A stretch of 56,012 bases of DNA from an uncultured Clostridia bacterium (GTDB lineage Bacteria > Bacillota > Clostridia > Monoglobales > Monoglobaceae), in contig CANRNL010000017.1 in assembly GCA_947631965.1 (NCBI GenBank), positions 1 through 56,012 of the forward strand, given 5' to 3'. The notes under the pieces are model-generated. The model made no database searches and was not told the DNA's origin. It saw only the letters and a list, made by a program, of their open reading frames with translations. Positions 1-11,400 of this stretch are shown piece by piece. Made by a program: the position numbers and the translations under genes. Numbering within the stretch: position 1 is the first letter of the stretch; every line of letters starts with the position of its first letter.

Positions 1-74
1 TTTGTTGCTTAAATCTTTATATCCCCTACCACAGGGGGGTCTTTTGTGCTGTCCGTACAATTTGGTGCAGTTCA
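1..74 (-). mobile_element. Outward-facing end of an IS3-family-like insertion sequence (partial)
   Basis: Read on the minus strand, this edge begins TGAACTGCACC, continues to ACGGACA and then CCCCCCTGTGGTAG. The pattern TGnACnGnACC followed by GGACA is the terminal inverted repeat style of the IS150 subgroup of IS3 elements. The opposite window edge (55936-56012) starts the same way, with ACGGACA and CCTGTGGTAG at matching spacing. The rest of the element, including any transposase, would lie left of position 1. No target duplication can be identified. It could instead be a solo remnant. Confidence 0.5.
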
Positions 75-216
75 ATTCCTGCGCGGGGTTTGTCACCACA
101 TTGGGTATAGTTCGGTGCGTCGAGGCGCCGCCCGTACCAAAGGGAAGCACATCCGTATGGTTGTAGGGGACGGCGCCCTCGACGTCCCGTCCACGCGGCG
201 TGCGGGAAAAATCCTC
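75..216. repeat. Non-coding stretch with palindromic repeat remnant
   Basis: No gene is visible. The segment contains the near-inverted arms CGTCGAGGCGCC (118-129) and GGCGCCCTCGACG (172-184), and GGGACG pairing with CGTCCC around 167-188. The string TCGGTGCGTCGAGG also occurs near 30942 (and inverted near 29980), so this piece is related to the intergenic repeat family described further along. Confidence 0.4.
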
Positions 217-651
217 TTATAAATATTGGCAGATTTCGTCGGTCTGCCGCTCCATAAGATTTATGAGCCGTTTCGCAATATTCTTTGATTTTTCGTCAGC
301 CGCCGCGTACTCGTTTAAGTAGCGGTTCAGCGATTTTACGCCCATGTTGCAGCCGTCGGTCATAAGGTCGGCTATTGCCGCGTCGCTTTCCATAGTGCTT
401 AGTTTCATATTTGTTTTCATCCACGACATACACCTTGCCGCCGCGCTCGGGTCCTTGCCGTCGTCGCCGTACTCGGCGAGCAAGGACTGCATTTCGCTTT
501 GTAAGTCGTTGTACTCCTTTTTGTAGCCGTCCAGCTTTTCGCGCAGACTGTCGCTGTCGGTATGCCCAATCACGTCGTCAAGAGACGCGGTACCCATTTT
601 TATGCCCGCGTCGCACTCCCTGAGCAGCTTTACGGTGTCCTGTTCTATCAT
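217..651 (-). CDS. Small all-helical protein, DUF2383-like four-helix bundle
   Basis: A 144-residue acidic, soluble protein predicted to be almost entirely helical. It begins MIEQDTVKLLRECDAGIKMG and ends in a helix rich in Lys, Asn and Arg. It has no signal peptide or membrane segment. The layout resembles the ferritin-like four-helix-bundle proteins grouped as DUF2383, which are common and uncharacterised in Clostridia. The ATG at 651 is preferred over the in-frame TTG at 660 because AAAAGGAG sits nine bases upstream of the ATG and would leave no spacing for the TTG. It stands alone, divergent from the pectate lyase genes. The family call is by general resemblance only. Confidence 0.65.
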   Translation of the reverse strand: MIEQDTVKLLRECDAGIKMGTASLDDVIGHTDSDSLREKLDGYKKEYNDLQSEMQSLLAEYGDDGKDPSAAARCMSWMKTNMKLSTMESDAAIADLMTDGCNMGVKSLNRYLNEYAAADEKSKNIAKRLINLMERQTDEICQYL

Positions 652-763
652 AAAAATCAACTCCTTTTAAGATTAACATTAGTATTCCCGCCGCTCAAAA
701 TTTTATTATGACGGCGGACCCACAGAAATTTTTTAAATATACGAAAAATACCCCTTTATTTTT

Positions 764-793
764 TTGAGAAACCGTGATATAATTTTTTATATA
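764..793 (+). promoter_or_regulatory. Possible sigma-A promoter for the pectate lyase genes
   Basis: TTGAGA (764-769) and TATATA (788-793) are separated by 18 bases in an AT-rich stretch 40 bases before the first lyase. The match is moderate and other AT-rich hexamers overlap it. Confidence 0.35.
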
Positions 794-833
794 TGTTTAA
801 AAGTGTGATTTTAAACGACTGGAGGAATTTGTA

Positions 834-3800
834 ATGAAAAAGAAGCTATTGAGTTTAGTGTGCGTGGTAGCGCTGATTGCGGCAAGCTTGGTTTTCCCGA
901 CCTGCGTTTTCAGCGACGACGTGAGTGTTGCGGCAACTTCCTTGCCCGCGTTCCCCGGAGCTGAGGGCGGCGGTATGTACACAACCGGCGCGAGAGCCTC
1001 GTCCTCGGCGACTATTGTGCACGTTACAAACCTGAACGACAAGGGCACCGGCTCGCTCCGTGACGCGGTTTCAAAGGACAACCGAGTAATCGTGTTTGAC
1101 GTGGCGGGTACCATAAAGCTGGAAAGCTCACTCAGCATTTCAAAGAACAATCTTACAATTCTCGGACAGACCGCCCCCGGAGACGGAATTTGCATAAGGG
1201 GCGCAAATACATATGTTACGGGAGATAACATTATAATACGCTACCTTCGTTTCAGAATGGGAACGACGAACGAAACTCAGGAGCTTAACAGCGCCGCTGA
1301 CGTTCTTGCATATATAAAAGACCATGCGGTCTATGAGGACGCGTTCGGCGCGAATGACAGTACGAACCTCATTATCGACCACTGCAGTATGTCGTGGTCT
1401 ACCGACGAGTGCTGCTCGGTTTACGCGGTTAAGAACGCAACGGTACAGTGGTGCCTGATAGGAGAGGGGCTTAACAAGTCGGTTCACGTTGAGGGCGGCG
1501 ACGACTGGCAGGAGCACAGCTACGGCGGTATAGTCGGAGGTCAGAACTTGTCATATCACCACAACCTTATTGCGAACTGTAAAGGTCGTTTCCCGCGTGT
1601 AGGTACGAGCGCAACGGTATCCTCGTATAACGGACAGGCGGATAAGTACGGACTTGTCGATATTCGTAACAATGTAATGTATAACTGGGGCGTATCGAAT
1701 GCATACGGCGGCGAGAATGGAATGAGAGTAAATCTCGTCAACAACTACTATAAAGAGGGCGCGAATACCTCACAAAAGAATATATTTTATGAGATGTCGA
1801 CGCCGGATTCAAAGAAACTGAAACCCGGAAGCGTTGCGGGCTGGGGAACCGACATAGCTATCTCGGGCAACTACTACGAGCCGCTCAAGGCGAGCGATAA
1901 GATAGACAAAATAAATGAGGACAACAAGGCGGGCGTGTCTCGCAAAGATGCGACGGATTACAAGATCGTTGACTATGATGACTCCGACTCATCGCACGGA
2001 GAATATATAAAAGAGTATCCGATAACCACGAACAACGCGCAGGACGCGTACACGCTGGTAATCGAGCGCGCGGGCGCGAGCCTTGTGCGCGACAGCGTTG
2101 ATACCCGACTTGCAAACGACGCGAAGAACGGCACGGCAACGGCGGGAACAAAGGGACTTATAAACTTCCCCGGAAACCTGCTTGACCCGCCCACGAACAA
2201 TTCAGACCCGAAGGCGTGGCCTGTGCTTACCGGCACAAAGAAGACCGATAGCGATAATGACGGAATACCGGACGATTGGGAGGACGCGCACGGACTTAAC
2301 AAAAACAGTGCCGCCGACGCTCTTACCAAAAATTCGGAGGGCTATTTGAACATAGAAGTATATGCGAACGACCTCGTAGAGCTTCCCGACCCCGACACGG
2401 CAGACAAGACCGCGCTCAACGCCGCGATAGCGCGTGCGGAGCAGGTGGCCGAGGGATCGGTAATGCCCGAATCGTGGGCGGAGCTTACCGAGGCTCTCAA
2501 AAAGGCAAAGGATGTTTCTATCTCCATTTCGGTAACGCAGGAACAGGTAGACGAGACGACCTCGGCACTTGAGGATGTACTCAGCCGCCTTGTGCCGAAC
2601 GACAAGTATGAGCTTGGAGTTAAGATTAAAGAGGGCGAGAGCTATTCGGAGGGATACACTCCGCTCAGCCTTAAGCGTCTGTCCGACGCGCTCGAGAAGG
2701 GCAGAGAGGTATACAACGCCGCAAATCCGCCCCTTAGCGATATAAACGCGGCGGTTGACGCAATCGACGAGGCGATAGCAAATATTTTGAAAATTCCGGT
2801 TGTCGAGAAAGCGGACGAACTCGTTAACCTCGACTTCAACGACGGAACGGCTGGAGCCGCCATTCCGATCAAGGGTACCGAAGGCGCGAAATTCTACAAT
2901 GAGGGCAACAATGACACCGAGCTTACCTATGAGCCAAAAAGCACTGAAAATCCGGAAGATTTAGCCGTATATCTCAAGGATAACTCCGACTCTCTCGCCG
3001 CGATTATGGCGGTGCCGCTTGCAACGCAAGAGCGCGGCAAAATTGAGATAAGCGCGGATCTGATGTTGGTGGATGCCAAGGGCTCGAGAATGGATATTTT
3101 CTCGCTCTTGGACGATTCGGGCAGATATGTTCTGTCGGTCGGAACTCCGTCGAGCGGAAGCGATGATTGGTCACTGCATGAGTTTAACGATAAAGGAGAG
3201 GTTTCAAAATTTGTCGATATAACACGAAGCAGTGAGGGCAAGCTCCAATTGAATAAATGGTACACGGTAAAAATAACTCTTGACTTGGATAATGGAACCG
3301 TCTCGGTTTCGTCAAACGGCTTTGAAGGACTGACTGACTATGCCTATGAGAGCGTTATAAGCAACATAAGCAGCATAACCTTTAAGGGTTCTTTGAGCAG
3401 TACGACAAGGCATATCTGGGTTGACAACGTAGTAGTATACGGCACGGCGACCGCTCCCGATACCTCGCTTGACACAGCACAGCTTCAGACGGCAATCGAG
3501 AGTGCGAAAGAGCTTTTGAGCGGCGGCGACGACGCAAATCTGCGTGCCGCATTGACCGACGCGGAGACTGTTATGAACGCGGATGAGAAGTATCAGACCG
3601 ACGTGAACTGGGCGCTTGAAAATCTGAATGAAGCCCTCGCTTCGTACGGAATTACCCCGTCACCTTCGCCGAGCGCGTCAACCGAGCCGTCGCCCTCACC
3701 GAGCGCGTCGACCGACCCCGAAAATAGATTTTTGCTGACGGCGGAGATAGTTGATTCGGTGGTAAACGCAAAGATAGAAAACACCACCGACCAAACCTAC

Positions 3801-3986
3801 GAGGACGCGTTTTTCGCGATAGTTTCGTATGACGCAAGCGGAAAGATGCTGGACTGCAAGCCTCAGATAATAGATATAACGAAAGATTATATAAAGGAAT
3901 TTAAGGAAAATGTTAAAGAGGGCGTAAAGACAAAGATTTTCGTGTGGAGCAAAGAGCTTACGCCGCTTTTGTTAAAAGAATTTTAA
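834..3986 (+). CDS. Secreted multidomain pectate lyase (PL1) with FIVAR repeats and C-terminal module
   Basis: Extracellular lyase that cleaves de-esterified homogalacturonan by calcium-dependent beta-elimination. Residues 1-27 are a Sec signal peptide. The PL1 parallel beta-helix covers about 39-440 and opens with FPGAEGGGMYTTGAR; ILGQTAPGDGI, IIDHCSMSWSTDE and VDIRNNVMYNWG mark successive coils. A calcium-binding-like DSDNDGIPDDWED motif lies at about 470. Two FIVAR-like helical repeats follow (517-653), then a LamG-like beta domain (661-870), a third FIVAR-like repeat (874-939) and a Pro/Ser linker made of PSPSPSAST units. The last 90 residues are the module shared with four other secreted proteins here. 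GGAGGA precedes the ATG. No SLH or sortase signal is present, so the mode of surface retention is unclear. Confidence 0.9.
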   Translation: MKKKLLSLVCVVALIAASLVFPTCVFSDDVSVAATSLPAFPGAEGGGMYTTGARASSSATIVHVTNLNDKGTGSLRDAVSKDNRVIVFDVAGTIKLESSLSISKNNLTILGQTAPGDGICIRGANTYVTGDNIIIRYLRFRMGTTNETQELNSAADVLAYIKDHAVYEDAFGANDSTNLIIDHCSMSWSTDECCSVYAVKNATVQWCLIGEGLNKSVHVEGGDDWQEHSYGGIVGGQNLSYHHNLIANCKGRFPRVGTSATVSSYNGQADKYGLVDIRNNVMYNWGVSNAYGGENGMRVNLVNNYYKEGANTSQKNIFYEMSTPDSKKLKPGSVAGWGTDIAISGNYYEPLKASDKIDKINEDNKAGVSRKDATDYKIVDYDDSDSSHGEYIKEYPITTNNAQDAYTLVIERAGASLVRDSVDTRLANDAKNGTATAGTKGLINFPGNLLDPPTNNSDPKAWPVLTGTKKTDSDNDGIPDDWEDAHGLNKNSAADALTKNSEGYLNIEVYANDLVELPDPDTADKTALNAAIARAEQVAEGSVMPESWAELTEALKKAKDVSISISVTQEQVDETTSALEDVLSRLVPNDKYELGVKIKEGESYSEGYTPLSLKRLSDALEKGREVYNAANPPLSDINAAVDAIDEAIANILKIPVVEKADELVNLDFNDGTAGAAIPIKGTEGAKFYNEGNNDTELTYEPKSTENPEDLAVYLKDNSDSLAAIMAVPLATQERGKIEISADLMLVDAKGSRMDIFSLLDDSGRYVLSVGTPSSGSDDWSLHEFNDKGEVSKFVDITRSSEGKLQLNKWYTVKITLDLDNGTVSVSSNGFEGLTDYAYESVISNISSITFKGSLSSTTRHIWVDNVVVYGTATAPDTSLDTAQLQTAIESAKELLSGGDDANLRAALTDAETVMNADEKYQTDVNWALENLNEALASYGITPSPSPSASTEPSPSPSASTDPENRFLLTAEIVDSVVNAKIENTTDQTYEDAFFAIVSYDASGKMLDCKPQIIDITKDYIKEFKENVKEGVKTKIFVWSKELTPLLLKEF

Positions 3987-4007
3987 AGAAAAGAGGTTAA
4001 TGCGGAA

Positions 4008-7000
4008 ATGAAAAAGAGAATTTTAAGTTTGTTATGCTCTGTGGCTATGCTCGCGTCGGTTTCGGTCTGCGCGGCGGACGATTCGGCGGGAGACGTTGAC
4101 GTTGCCGACGCAGCCGCAAAGGTAGCCGCGTTCCCCGGCGCTGAGGGCGGCGGTATGTGGACGACCGGCGCACGCGGAGCGTTTGAGAGCGGGGAGAGCA
4201 TAGAGGTCTACCACGTCACAAGCCTTGCCGACAGCGGCGAAGGCTCGTTCCGCGACGCGGTATCAAAGGGCAACCGAATTGTGGTATTCGACGTTTCGGG
4301 ATATATTGATTTAAGCTCGAACGTCACGATAGGTCACGACAATATGACTATACTCGGACAGACCGCGCCCGGAGACGGAATTACGTTTCGCGGAAACAAT
4401 ATAAAGGTCGGCGCAAACAATGTTATTCTGCGCTACCTGCGCTTCAGAGTCGGCTCTAAGCTCGCCGACGGAAGCGACACCCGCGCACAGGACGGTCTGG
4501 AAGTAACCGATAACTGTCAGAACATAATAATAGACCACTGCTCGGTATCGTGGGGTACCGACGAGAACCTTGCGGCGTATGCCGTAAAGGATGTTACCAT
4601 TCAAAGAAGTATAATAGCCGAGGCGCTCAACCAGTCGGTGCATGACAAAGGAGAGCATGGCTACGCGGCGATATGGGGCGGCGTTAACCTTTCGGTTCAC
4701 CACAACATTATAGCTACCCACAAGAGCCGCAACCCGAAAATAGGCACATCCGAAACCGTCTCTATGACGGCGGGCTACACCGACGATAAAACTCTGGTTG
4801 ACATACGAAACAATATTTTCTATAACTGGAGCGACAAGGCGGGCTACGGCGCGGAGAACGGCGCGGAGGTCAACATCATAAACAACTGGTACAAGCCGGG
4901 TCCCGCGACGGGCTACGACGTCAGAACAGACGCGTCCGGCAGTCAGAGCGTAACATTCAGAGCCGATAAGCGTTCGAGAATATTTGAGCTTTCGCCCGGC
5001 AACAAGTATCAGGCTAACTGGTCGGGCAAGGTTTACGCAAACGGCAACGTGATAGACGACGACAGCACCGACCCGACGGCTGTCAGCTACGCCGAGGCGG
5101 TAAACGCCGACAACTGGCAGCCGGAGAAGGGAACGGGCATTTATCTTGGCAAGGGCGGAATTACATATGTAAAGCTCACCTCGCCCAACGAAACGTATAT
5201 AAACGATTATCCGATAACCACCACGACGGCGCAGGAGGCGTATAACGACGTTTTGGCAAACGCGGGCGCGAACTTCCCCAAGTCCGACAAGGTTGACGAG
5301 CGTATTTTGGAGAATGTGCAAAACCGCACCGCTCCGAGCGGAAGCAAGGGCAGCGTCGGTCTTGTGGATGACCCGACAGACGGCGTTCCCGACGGGGTGG
5401 AAGCGGAGTATGACGACCGCGGCTATCCGATATTCTCAAACGAGATTCGTCCCGCGGATTATGATACCGACGGCGACGGAATAGCCGACTCGTGGGAGGA
5501 CAAGATGGGGCTTAACAAGGAAAATCCGTATGACAGCACCTATATAGGCGCGGGCGGATATACATACCTTGAAATTTTCTCCGAAGAGGGTATAAGCCAC
5601 GAGGCGGACGACATAAGCCTTGCGGTAAACGGCAGCGAAGCGACGGTTAAATCGCCGTCGGGAGAGCCTGTCGATTTATATGTGGACGGAAAATTTGTTC
5701 AGACCGTTGAGTTTGGCGGCGCGGGAGCGCCCGAAGGCGCGGCGTTGATAACCGCCGGCTATGACGAAAGCGGCAAGCTGATCGACGAGAGCCACTCGAT
5801 ACATTCGGGCGGCGCGGCGGTATTTCCGACGCTTTCAAAGGCGGCGGACGTTATCAAGCATTTCATATGGGAGAGCCTTGATAGCATAAAGCCCGCCGAT
5901 GCAGGCGGCGCGGGCGGCGAAGCTACCGTCACGCTCCCGACTGACACATCCGGCGTTTACACGGTCAACGCAAAGGGCAAACAAAGCGGTAATTACAGCA
6001 ACGCCGACTATCTGTGCGTTCCGCGCGAGAGCGACGAGACTCACACTCAAAGCGGCGACTTCAACTTTATAGTTAAGCTCGACCTTATTCCGAGCAACGT
6101 AAAGAACGCTTACGGATATATAGCCTTGACCAACGGCGCGGTTTCGTGCAAGCTGGGAGCGGGAACCGACGCGAATTATTCAAAGGTTATATATCTTGAC
6201 GAAGAAACGCTCCCGCTCGACGGCGCGGTATATCTCCGCGCGCAGCGAAGCGGCGACACGCTCACGCTTTACAGCGGCGAAACGCTCAGAAGCTGGACAA
6301 AGCTCAAGGATTACAGCGTCAGCGAGGCGGCCACGTCCATAACGGTCGGCGATTACAAGCCGAACGAGAGCGATAAATTTGCGACAAATGTCTCGACAGA
6401 CCTTATAACCGAGATTTCGGCTCCTCAGATAAGCATAGTCAACGTGGCGGACAACAGCAGGCTCGGTTTTAACGAGGATTTGGAGATAAACGTACAGCCG
6501 GACGGCGCTGAAATTCGGGAGATTGACGTTTTGCTCGGAGAGGACGAAATAGTATCTCAAAAGGTCAGCATAAACGAGACGCAGACCATTACAATTCCGC
6601 TTTCGTTCTCTACGGTGGCGAACGGAGTTTTGAAGGTGGTTTGCGTTGACGCAAATCTCTGCACGGCGGAGGATGCGAGAAACGTCGTAATTTCGGCAGA
6701 CCCGACCCCGTGGCTCGTCGCAGACATAGGCGGCACGGGCGGCGGACTTCCGTCCTATGTTGAGGTCGCCGAAACCGAGCAGTATAAGAACGAGACATAC
6801 AAGATAAATTCGATAGACGGAAGCATAGGCGGCACGTCCGACACATTCAGCTATCTGTATCAGAAGTTTACGGGCGACCACATATTGTATTACCGAAGCA
6901 GACTTCAGGGCAGCAAGCAGTTCGGCATAGTGTTAAAGAGCGATTTGGACGCGGACGGCGCGACCTACTTCTTCGGCGGAGACACTACGCAGGGTGCTGT

Positions 7001-8354
7001 GGCTTACGCTCTCAAGGCGCGCTCGACCAAGGGCGGCGAGATGAGCGTCGTAAGCGATGTGACGGGAACCACCGGCGGCTCGCAGAATTTGTACTTTGCC
7101 GCTGAAAAGAAGGGCAACACGTTAAACATCTATCAGACGGCGGCGGGCGCGACGGTCTATACCGAAAAGACCCTGCTCGCGAGCGTTGACGTGTCCGCGC
7201 TCGGCGACGAGTACTATATGGGCTTCGGCGCGGTAAACAGCAGCGACAACCCGCCCGACGTGGGTTGGATGGAGCTTGACGGCATATCGGGCGATGAGTC
7301 TGTTTCGTACAAATGGGATTTCGACAACGGCATTGACTGGTACTGGCAGCACCAGGAGAAGAAGGTGCTTGAGTCGGTATGGAGCGAGGAAGAGATAGGC
7401 GGCAACACAAGCGGAAAGGCTTTGCTCGAACCTGACGAGAATTATTCGGGCGAGAGGTACCTGTTCCGAGAATATTTAATTCCGCAGAACGAGACTTTGG
7501 TGCTGAGCGGCAGCTTCGATATTGTGCTTTCGGGTGAGGAACCCGCGTTTAACGCATACTTTAAGACCAAGGCGGGCGGCAAGTCGTTTAAGGTCAGCTT
7601 TACCGAGGACGGCAACATAACCGCGGGCGACAATGTGATAGGCACTTACGAAAAGTCGAAGTGGTACACTGTAGGCATTTCGTCGGATATGGGACGAGAC
7701 AGCAGCTCCTGCAGCATAACCGTTACCGAGACGGGCGGCAAGAGCGTGGCTTCGGCTGAAAATGTCGCGGCTTCGGATATGCGTGAGCAGAAAAACATTG
7801 TAAAGAAAACCGACATTATCGGCGGTATGTTCTTTGAACCCGTGTTCGGCGCGGACGGCAGATATTATATAGATAATGTTTCGGTCATCGGAACTCCGTC
7901 GAGCGTTCGTATCGAAAAGGAGACGAACTGGTACACCTTTAAGGATGTTGAGGCATTAAGCGGAGCCTTCACGGTAAACGGAACTACGCTCCCTGACGGC
8001 GGCGAGCTTACCGGAACACAAATGAATGTAGCTTCCAATGCCGGATCTCTTGCAACAAAAGGCTATGACGTGGCAGGTGTTCGCTTCGCAAAGAGAATAC
8101 GCCTTAACAAGAACAAGGCAGGCGCGCTCACCGTTCCGGTTAAAAACGGAGCAACGGTTTACGTTTACTGCGCTTCGGCAAACTCCACTTCCGAGAGGTC
8201 GCTGTTTATAAACGGCAAGGAGTATAAAGTCCTCTCCGGCACAATGCTGGAATACGACTACACGGGCGAGGACGGAAACATTGAGATTTATGCGACCGAC
8301 GGAATTGACCTTTACGGAGTATGCGTGGAGAAGGTTACTTATACACAAGTGTAA
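4008..8354 (+). CDS. Very large secreted pectate lyase (PL1) with several beta-sandwich domains
   Basis: A 1448-residue secreted lyase following the first lyase by 21 bases. A signal peptide of about 22 residues precedes the PL1 domain (about 42-470: FPGAEGGGMWTTGARG, ILGQTAPGDGI, IIDHCSVSWGTDE). A DTDGDGIADSWED calcium motif lies near 485. An internal copy of the module ending in HFIWESLDSIKP occupies about 530-632. Then come a LamG-like domain (640-800), an Ig-like domain (805-897) and two more LamG-like domains (898-1297). The final 150 residues look like a carbohydrate-binding jelly roll. Start choice rests on AAGAGGT 11 bases upstream. Paralogy with its neighbours in the catalytic part suggests tandem duplication followed by different accessory-domain acquisition. 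Confidence 0.9.
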   Translation: MKKRILSLLCSVAMLASVSVCAADDSAGDVDVADAAAKVAAFPGAEGGGMWTTGARGAFESGESIEVYHVTSLADSGEGSFRDAVSKGNRIVVFDVSGYIDLSSNVTIGHDNMTILGQTAPGDGITFRGNNIKVGANNVILRYLRFRVGSKLADGSDTRAQDGLEVTDNCQNIIIDHCSVSWGTDENLAAYAVKDVTIQRSIIAEALNQSVHDKGEHGYAAIWGGVNLSVHHNIIATHKSRNPKIGTSETVSMTAGYTDDKTLVDIRNNIFYNWSDKAGYGAENGAEVNIINNWYKPGPATGYDVRTDASGSQSVTFRADKRSRIFELSPGNKYQANWSGKVYANGNVIDDDSTDPTAVSYAEAVNADNWQPEKGTGIYLGKGGITYVKLTSPNETYINDYPITTTTAQEAYNDVLANAGANFPKSDKVDERILENVQNRTAPSGSKGSVGLVDDPTDGVPDGVEAEYDDRGYPIFSNEIRPADYDTDGDGIADSWEDKMGLNKENPYDSTYIGAGGYTYLEIFSEEGISHEADDISLAVNGSEATVKSPSGEPVDLYVDGKFVQTVEFGGAGAPEGAALITAGYDESGKLIDESHSIHSGGAAVFPTLSKAADVIKHFIWESLDSIKPADAGGAGGEATVTLPTDTSGVYTVNAKGKQSGNYSNADYLCVPRESDETHTQSGDFNFIVKLDLIPSNVKNAYGYIALTNGAVSCKLGAGTDANYSKVIYLDEETLPLDGAVYLRAQRSGDTLTLYSGETLRSWTKLKDYSVSEAATSITVGDYKPNESDKFATNVSTDLITEISAPQISIVNVADNSRLGFNEDLEINVQPDGAEIREIDVLLGEDEIVSQKVSINETQTITIPLSFSTVANGVLKVVCVDANLCTAEDARNVVISADPTPWLVADIGGTGGGLPSYVEVAETEQYKNETYKINSIDGSIGGTSDTFSYLYQKFTGDHILYYRSRLQGSKQFGIVLKSDLDADGATYFFGGDTTQGAVAYALKARSTKGGEMSVVSDVTGTTGGSQNLYFAAEKKGNTLNIYQTAAGATVYTEKTLLASVDVSALGDEYYMGFGAVNSSDNPPDVGWMELDGISGDESVSYKWDFDNGIDWYWQHQEKKVLESVWSEEEIGGNTSGKALLEPDENYSGERYLFREYLIPQNETLVLSGSFDIVLSGEEPAFNAYFKTKAGGKSFKVSFTEDGNITAGDNVIGTYEKSKWYTVGISSDMGRDSSSCSITVTETGGKSVASAENVAASDMREQKNIVKKTDIIGGMFFEPVFGADGRYYIDNVSVIGTPSSVRIEKETNWYTFKDVEALSGAFTVNGTTLPDGGELTGTQMNVASNAGSLATKGYDVAGVRFAKRIRLNKNKAGALTVPVKNGATVYVYCASANSTSERSLFINGKEYKVLSGTMLEYDYTGEDGNIEIYATDGIDLYGVCVEKVTYTQV

Positions 8355-8401
8355 ATAATTCTTAACATTTTTATAAGATTTATAAGAAAGAAGGAAAAGT
8401 T

Positions 8402-11400
8402 ATGAGTGTGAGTTTAAAACGTGTTTCTTCAATAATAATAGCTATCGCGATGATAGCCGCTTTCGCTCCCGCGGCTTTTGCCGAGGACGGCGCGGCTTCT
8501 GCGGGCGACGCTCTTATGACGCCCGAACAGGCGGCGGCGCTTGACCTGCCCGCGTTCCCCGGCGCGGAGGGCGGCGGTAAGTACACAACAGGCGGACGCG
8601 GCGGCGAGGTTTACCACGTTACCAACTTAAACGACGACGGCGCGGGCTCTCTGCGCGACGCGGTAAGCAAGCCGAACCGCACAATCGTGTTTGACGTTTC
8701 GGGTACAATTCACTTAAAGTCGGATTTGAGACTGGAGCAGCCCAACATTACTATTGCGGGTCAGACCGCGCCCGGCGACGGAATTTGTCTCGGCGACTAT
8801 AATTTGATGATTTACACCGACAACGTTATCGTGCGCTATATCCGCGTGCGCCCCGGCGATATTTCTCAAACCGAGAACGACGCTATATTTGCAAGGTACT
8901 ATAAAGATATAATCATCGACCACTGCTCAACGAGCTGGTCTACCGACGAAACAATGTCTCTCTACGGCGTTGCGAACACCACCGTTCAGTGGTGCTTTAT
9001 AACCGAGAGCCTGACCCTCGCCCGTCACGCCAAGGGCAGACACGGCTACGGCGGCATTTGGGGCGGCTACAACACCACCTACCATCACAATCTGGTGGCG
9101 ACCCACACGAGCCGTCTGCCCAGGTACCACGGCGTAAAGGACTCCCACCCCGATTATAAGACAAGCGACACCGAGGCGCTCAGCAGCAACGACGAGGTGA
9201 ACAACGTTATATACAACTGGGGCTTCAACAACGGCTACGGCGGCGGCGGAGTGACCCTCAACTTTATGAACAACTATTATAAGAGCGGTCCCATAACCAA
9301 CAAGGACGTGCTTGACCGAATCTGGAACCCCGGCGGCACTACGATGTACTGCGCGGGCAACGTACTGGAGGGCAACGAGGAAGTTACAAAAGACAATATG
9401 AAGGGCATAGACCCTGACGAGGGCAGCGAGTCGGTATTTTTGGACGCGCCCACTTATGAAAACGGCTTGATTAAGCTCGACAACATAGATACCGCCGAGG
9501 AAGCATACGAAAAGGTTCTGGCTTCCGCGGGCGCGACCGTTCCGAGGCGCGACAGCTACGACGCGAGAATAGTAAACGACGTAAAGAACGGCACCGGACG
9601 CTCGATAAACAACGAAGCGGAGGTAGGCGGCTGGCCTGAGCTTAAATCGGGCGAGTTAAAGCCCGATACCGACCAAGACGGTATGCCCGACGAGTACGAG
9701 GACGCAAACGGTTTTGATAAAAACAACGCGTCGGACGGCAGCGCGTATGCCGAAAACGGCTATACCAATCTTGAAAACTATATGAACGGCATAGTTGCGA
9801 ACGCGAGCGCACCCGCCAACCCCAACGTGGAGCTTAATATCGAGAACAATGCAATTTACGCATACGGCGCGGCGATAGATATGAAGGCGGAGGCTTCGGC
9901 AAACGAGGGAAGAAGCATAGAGGCGGTTCAGTTCTTCAGAAACGACGAGCTTTTGTCCACCGACAATTCCGCACCCTATGAGTACAGTTACAGCGGCGCG
10001 CCCGAAGGAATATCCTTCCTGTCCGCAAGGGCAATTGACAGCGCGGGAGAGGCGACAACCTCCGCGATAAAGGTCATAAATGTCAACTACACCGACCCCG
10101 TGGGCGACTGGAAAACCATGGACATAGGCGAGGCGACAATGCCCGGAAGCTACTCCCTCCGCGACGGAGTTTACACCGTCAAGAGCAGCGGACTTATCGG
10201 AGCGGGCAACGAGTTTAACGTTATGGACGGCGACGAGGGAACCGACGCTTTCAGCTATATGTATAAAGAAGCCGACACAAACGCCGTGCTTTCGACGAAA
10301 ATAGACTCGGTTTCAAAGTTTAACAACAACTGCGTAAGCGGAATTATGTTCCGCGACGAGCTTACCGACACGTCCGATTTCGTAATGGTAAATTACGAGC
10401 ATGAAAAGGGCGGCGCGGGTCTGTCGTTCAAGTACAGGATTGACGGCAAGATGACCAAGAACTTCATAGTCCTTTCCGAACTGCCGAGATATATCAAACT
10501 CGTAAAAATTGGCAACACCGTCACGGGTTACCACAGCATAAACGGCATTGACTGGGAGTATTTCGACAGCGTGGAAATGAGCTTTGAAGGAACCAACTAC
10601 GGCGGAATTGCTCAGGACGGTAACAAAGAGACAAACCAAATCTCGACCTATGCGTGGGGCAAGTTTACCGACTTGAATTTTGAAAACTACGGCGAGAACA
10701 AGCTCCCCGATATTGAGATGCGCACCGGCACGGCGGGCGAGCAGAACGGGGTCAATTCCAGCATAGTAAACTGGGAAGATAAATCCCAATTCTATGTGGG
10801 CGACAGAGTAGACCTCAAGATTGCTTCAAGCGAGCTTGAGACTGCCGAAAAGCTTGAGATATATCTGGACGGCGAGCTGAACAAGAGTTCCGACGTGGTT
10901 TATGAGCTTGAGTCGGTCACGATTGACACCCCCGGAAACCACTATATCACCGCGGTTATCTACGACGCGGACGGTGCGAAGAACAGCGCGACTCAGAATG
11001 TGGGTGTATCGAAAGTCAGTGACGGCTGGCAGGTATCCGAGATACACTATCCCAAGGATATACAGGCGAACGGCACGACTATCCGCCACGGCTCGTTTGA
11101 ACTGAGCGGAAACACGCTCAAAATTACCGGCACGGGCTACGGCATAGAGGGCGTTGAAAACGAGGAATACCCGATGATGTATAAGGCTATGACGGGCGAC
11201 TTCGAGGCTTCGTTCAAGGTTGACGAGCAGACACTTGCCGACTACGACCATATGGGCTTTGTTGTCAAGAACTCCCTCGACCCGCAGGAGGACGGCACGT
11301 CATACGCGGCGTACCACGAGATATACTACGGCGAGATGTTCAGAAAGACGGGCGAGTACGGCAAGACCTACGAGCTGATAGGACAGCAGAAATATAAGAA

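Noticed and set aside
15-46. CCCCTACCACAGGGG as a terminator at the left edge
   Set aside because: The same arm recurs in the IS-like end at the right edge, so it belongs to the element; no T-run follows.
4311-5321. Long open frame antisense to the second pectate lyase
   Set aside because: Mirror frame of a strongly coding GC-biased gene; no binding site and no recognisable protein. The same applies to long antisense frames at 6180-6881, 11300-12217 and 14585-15955.
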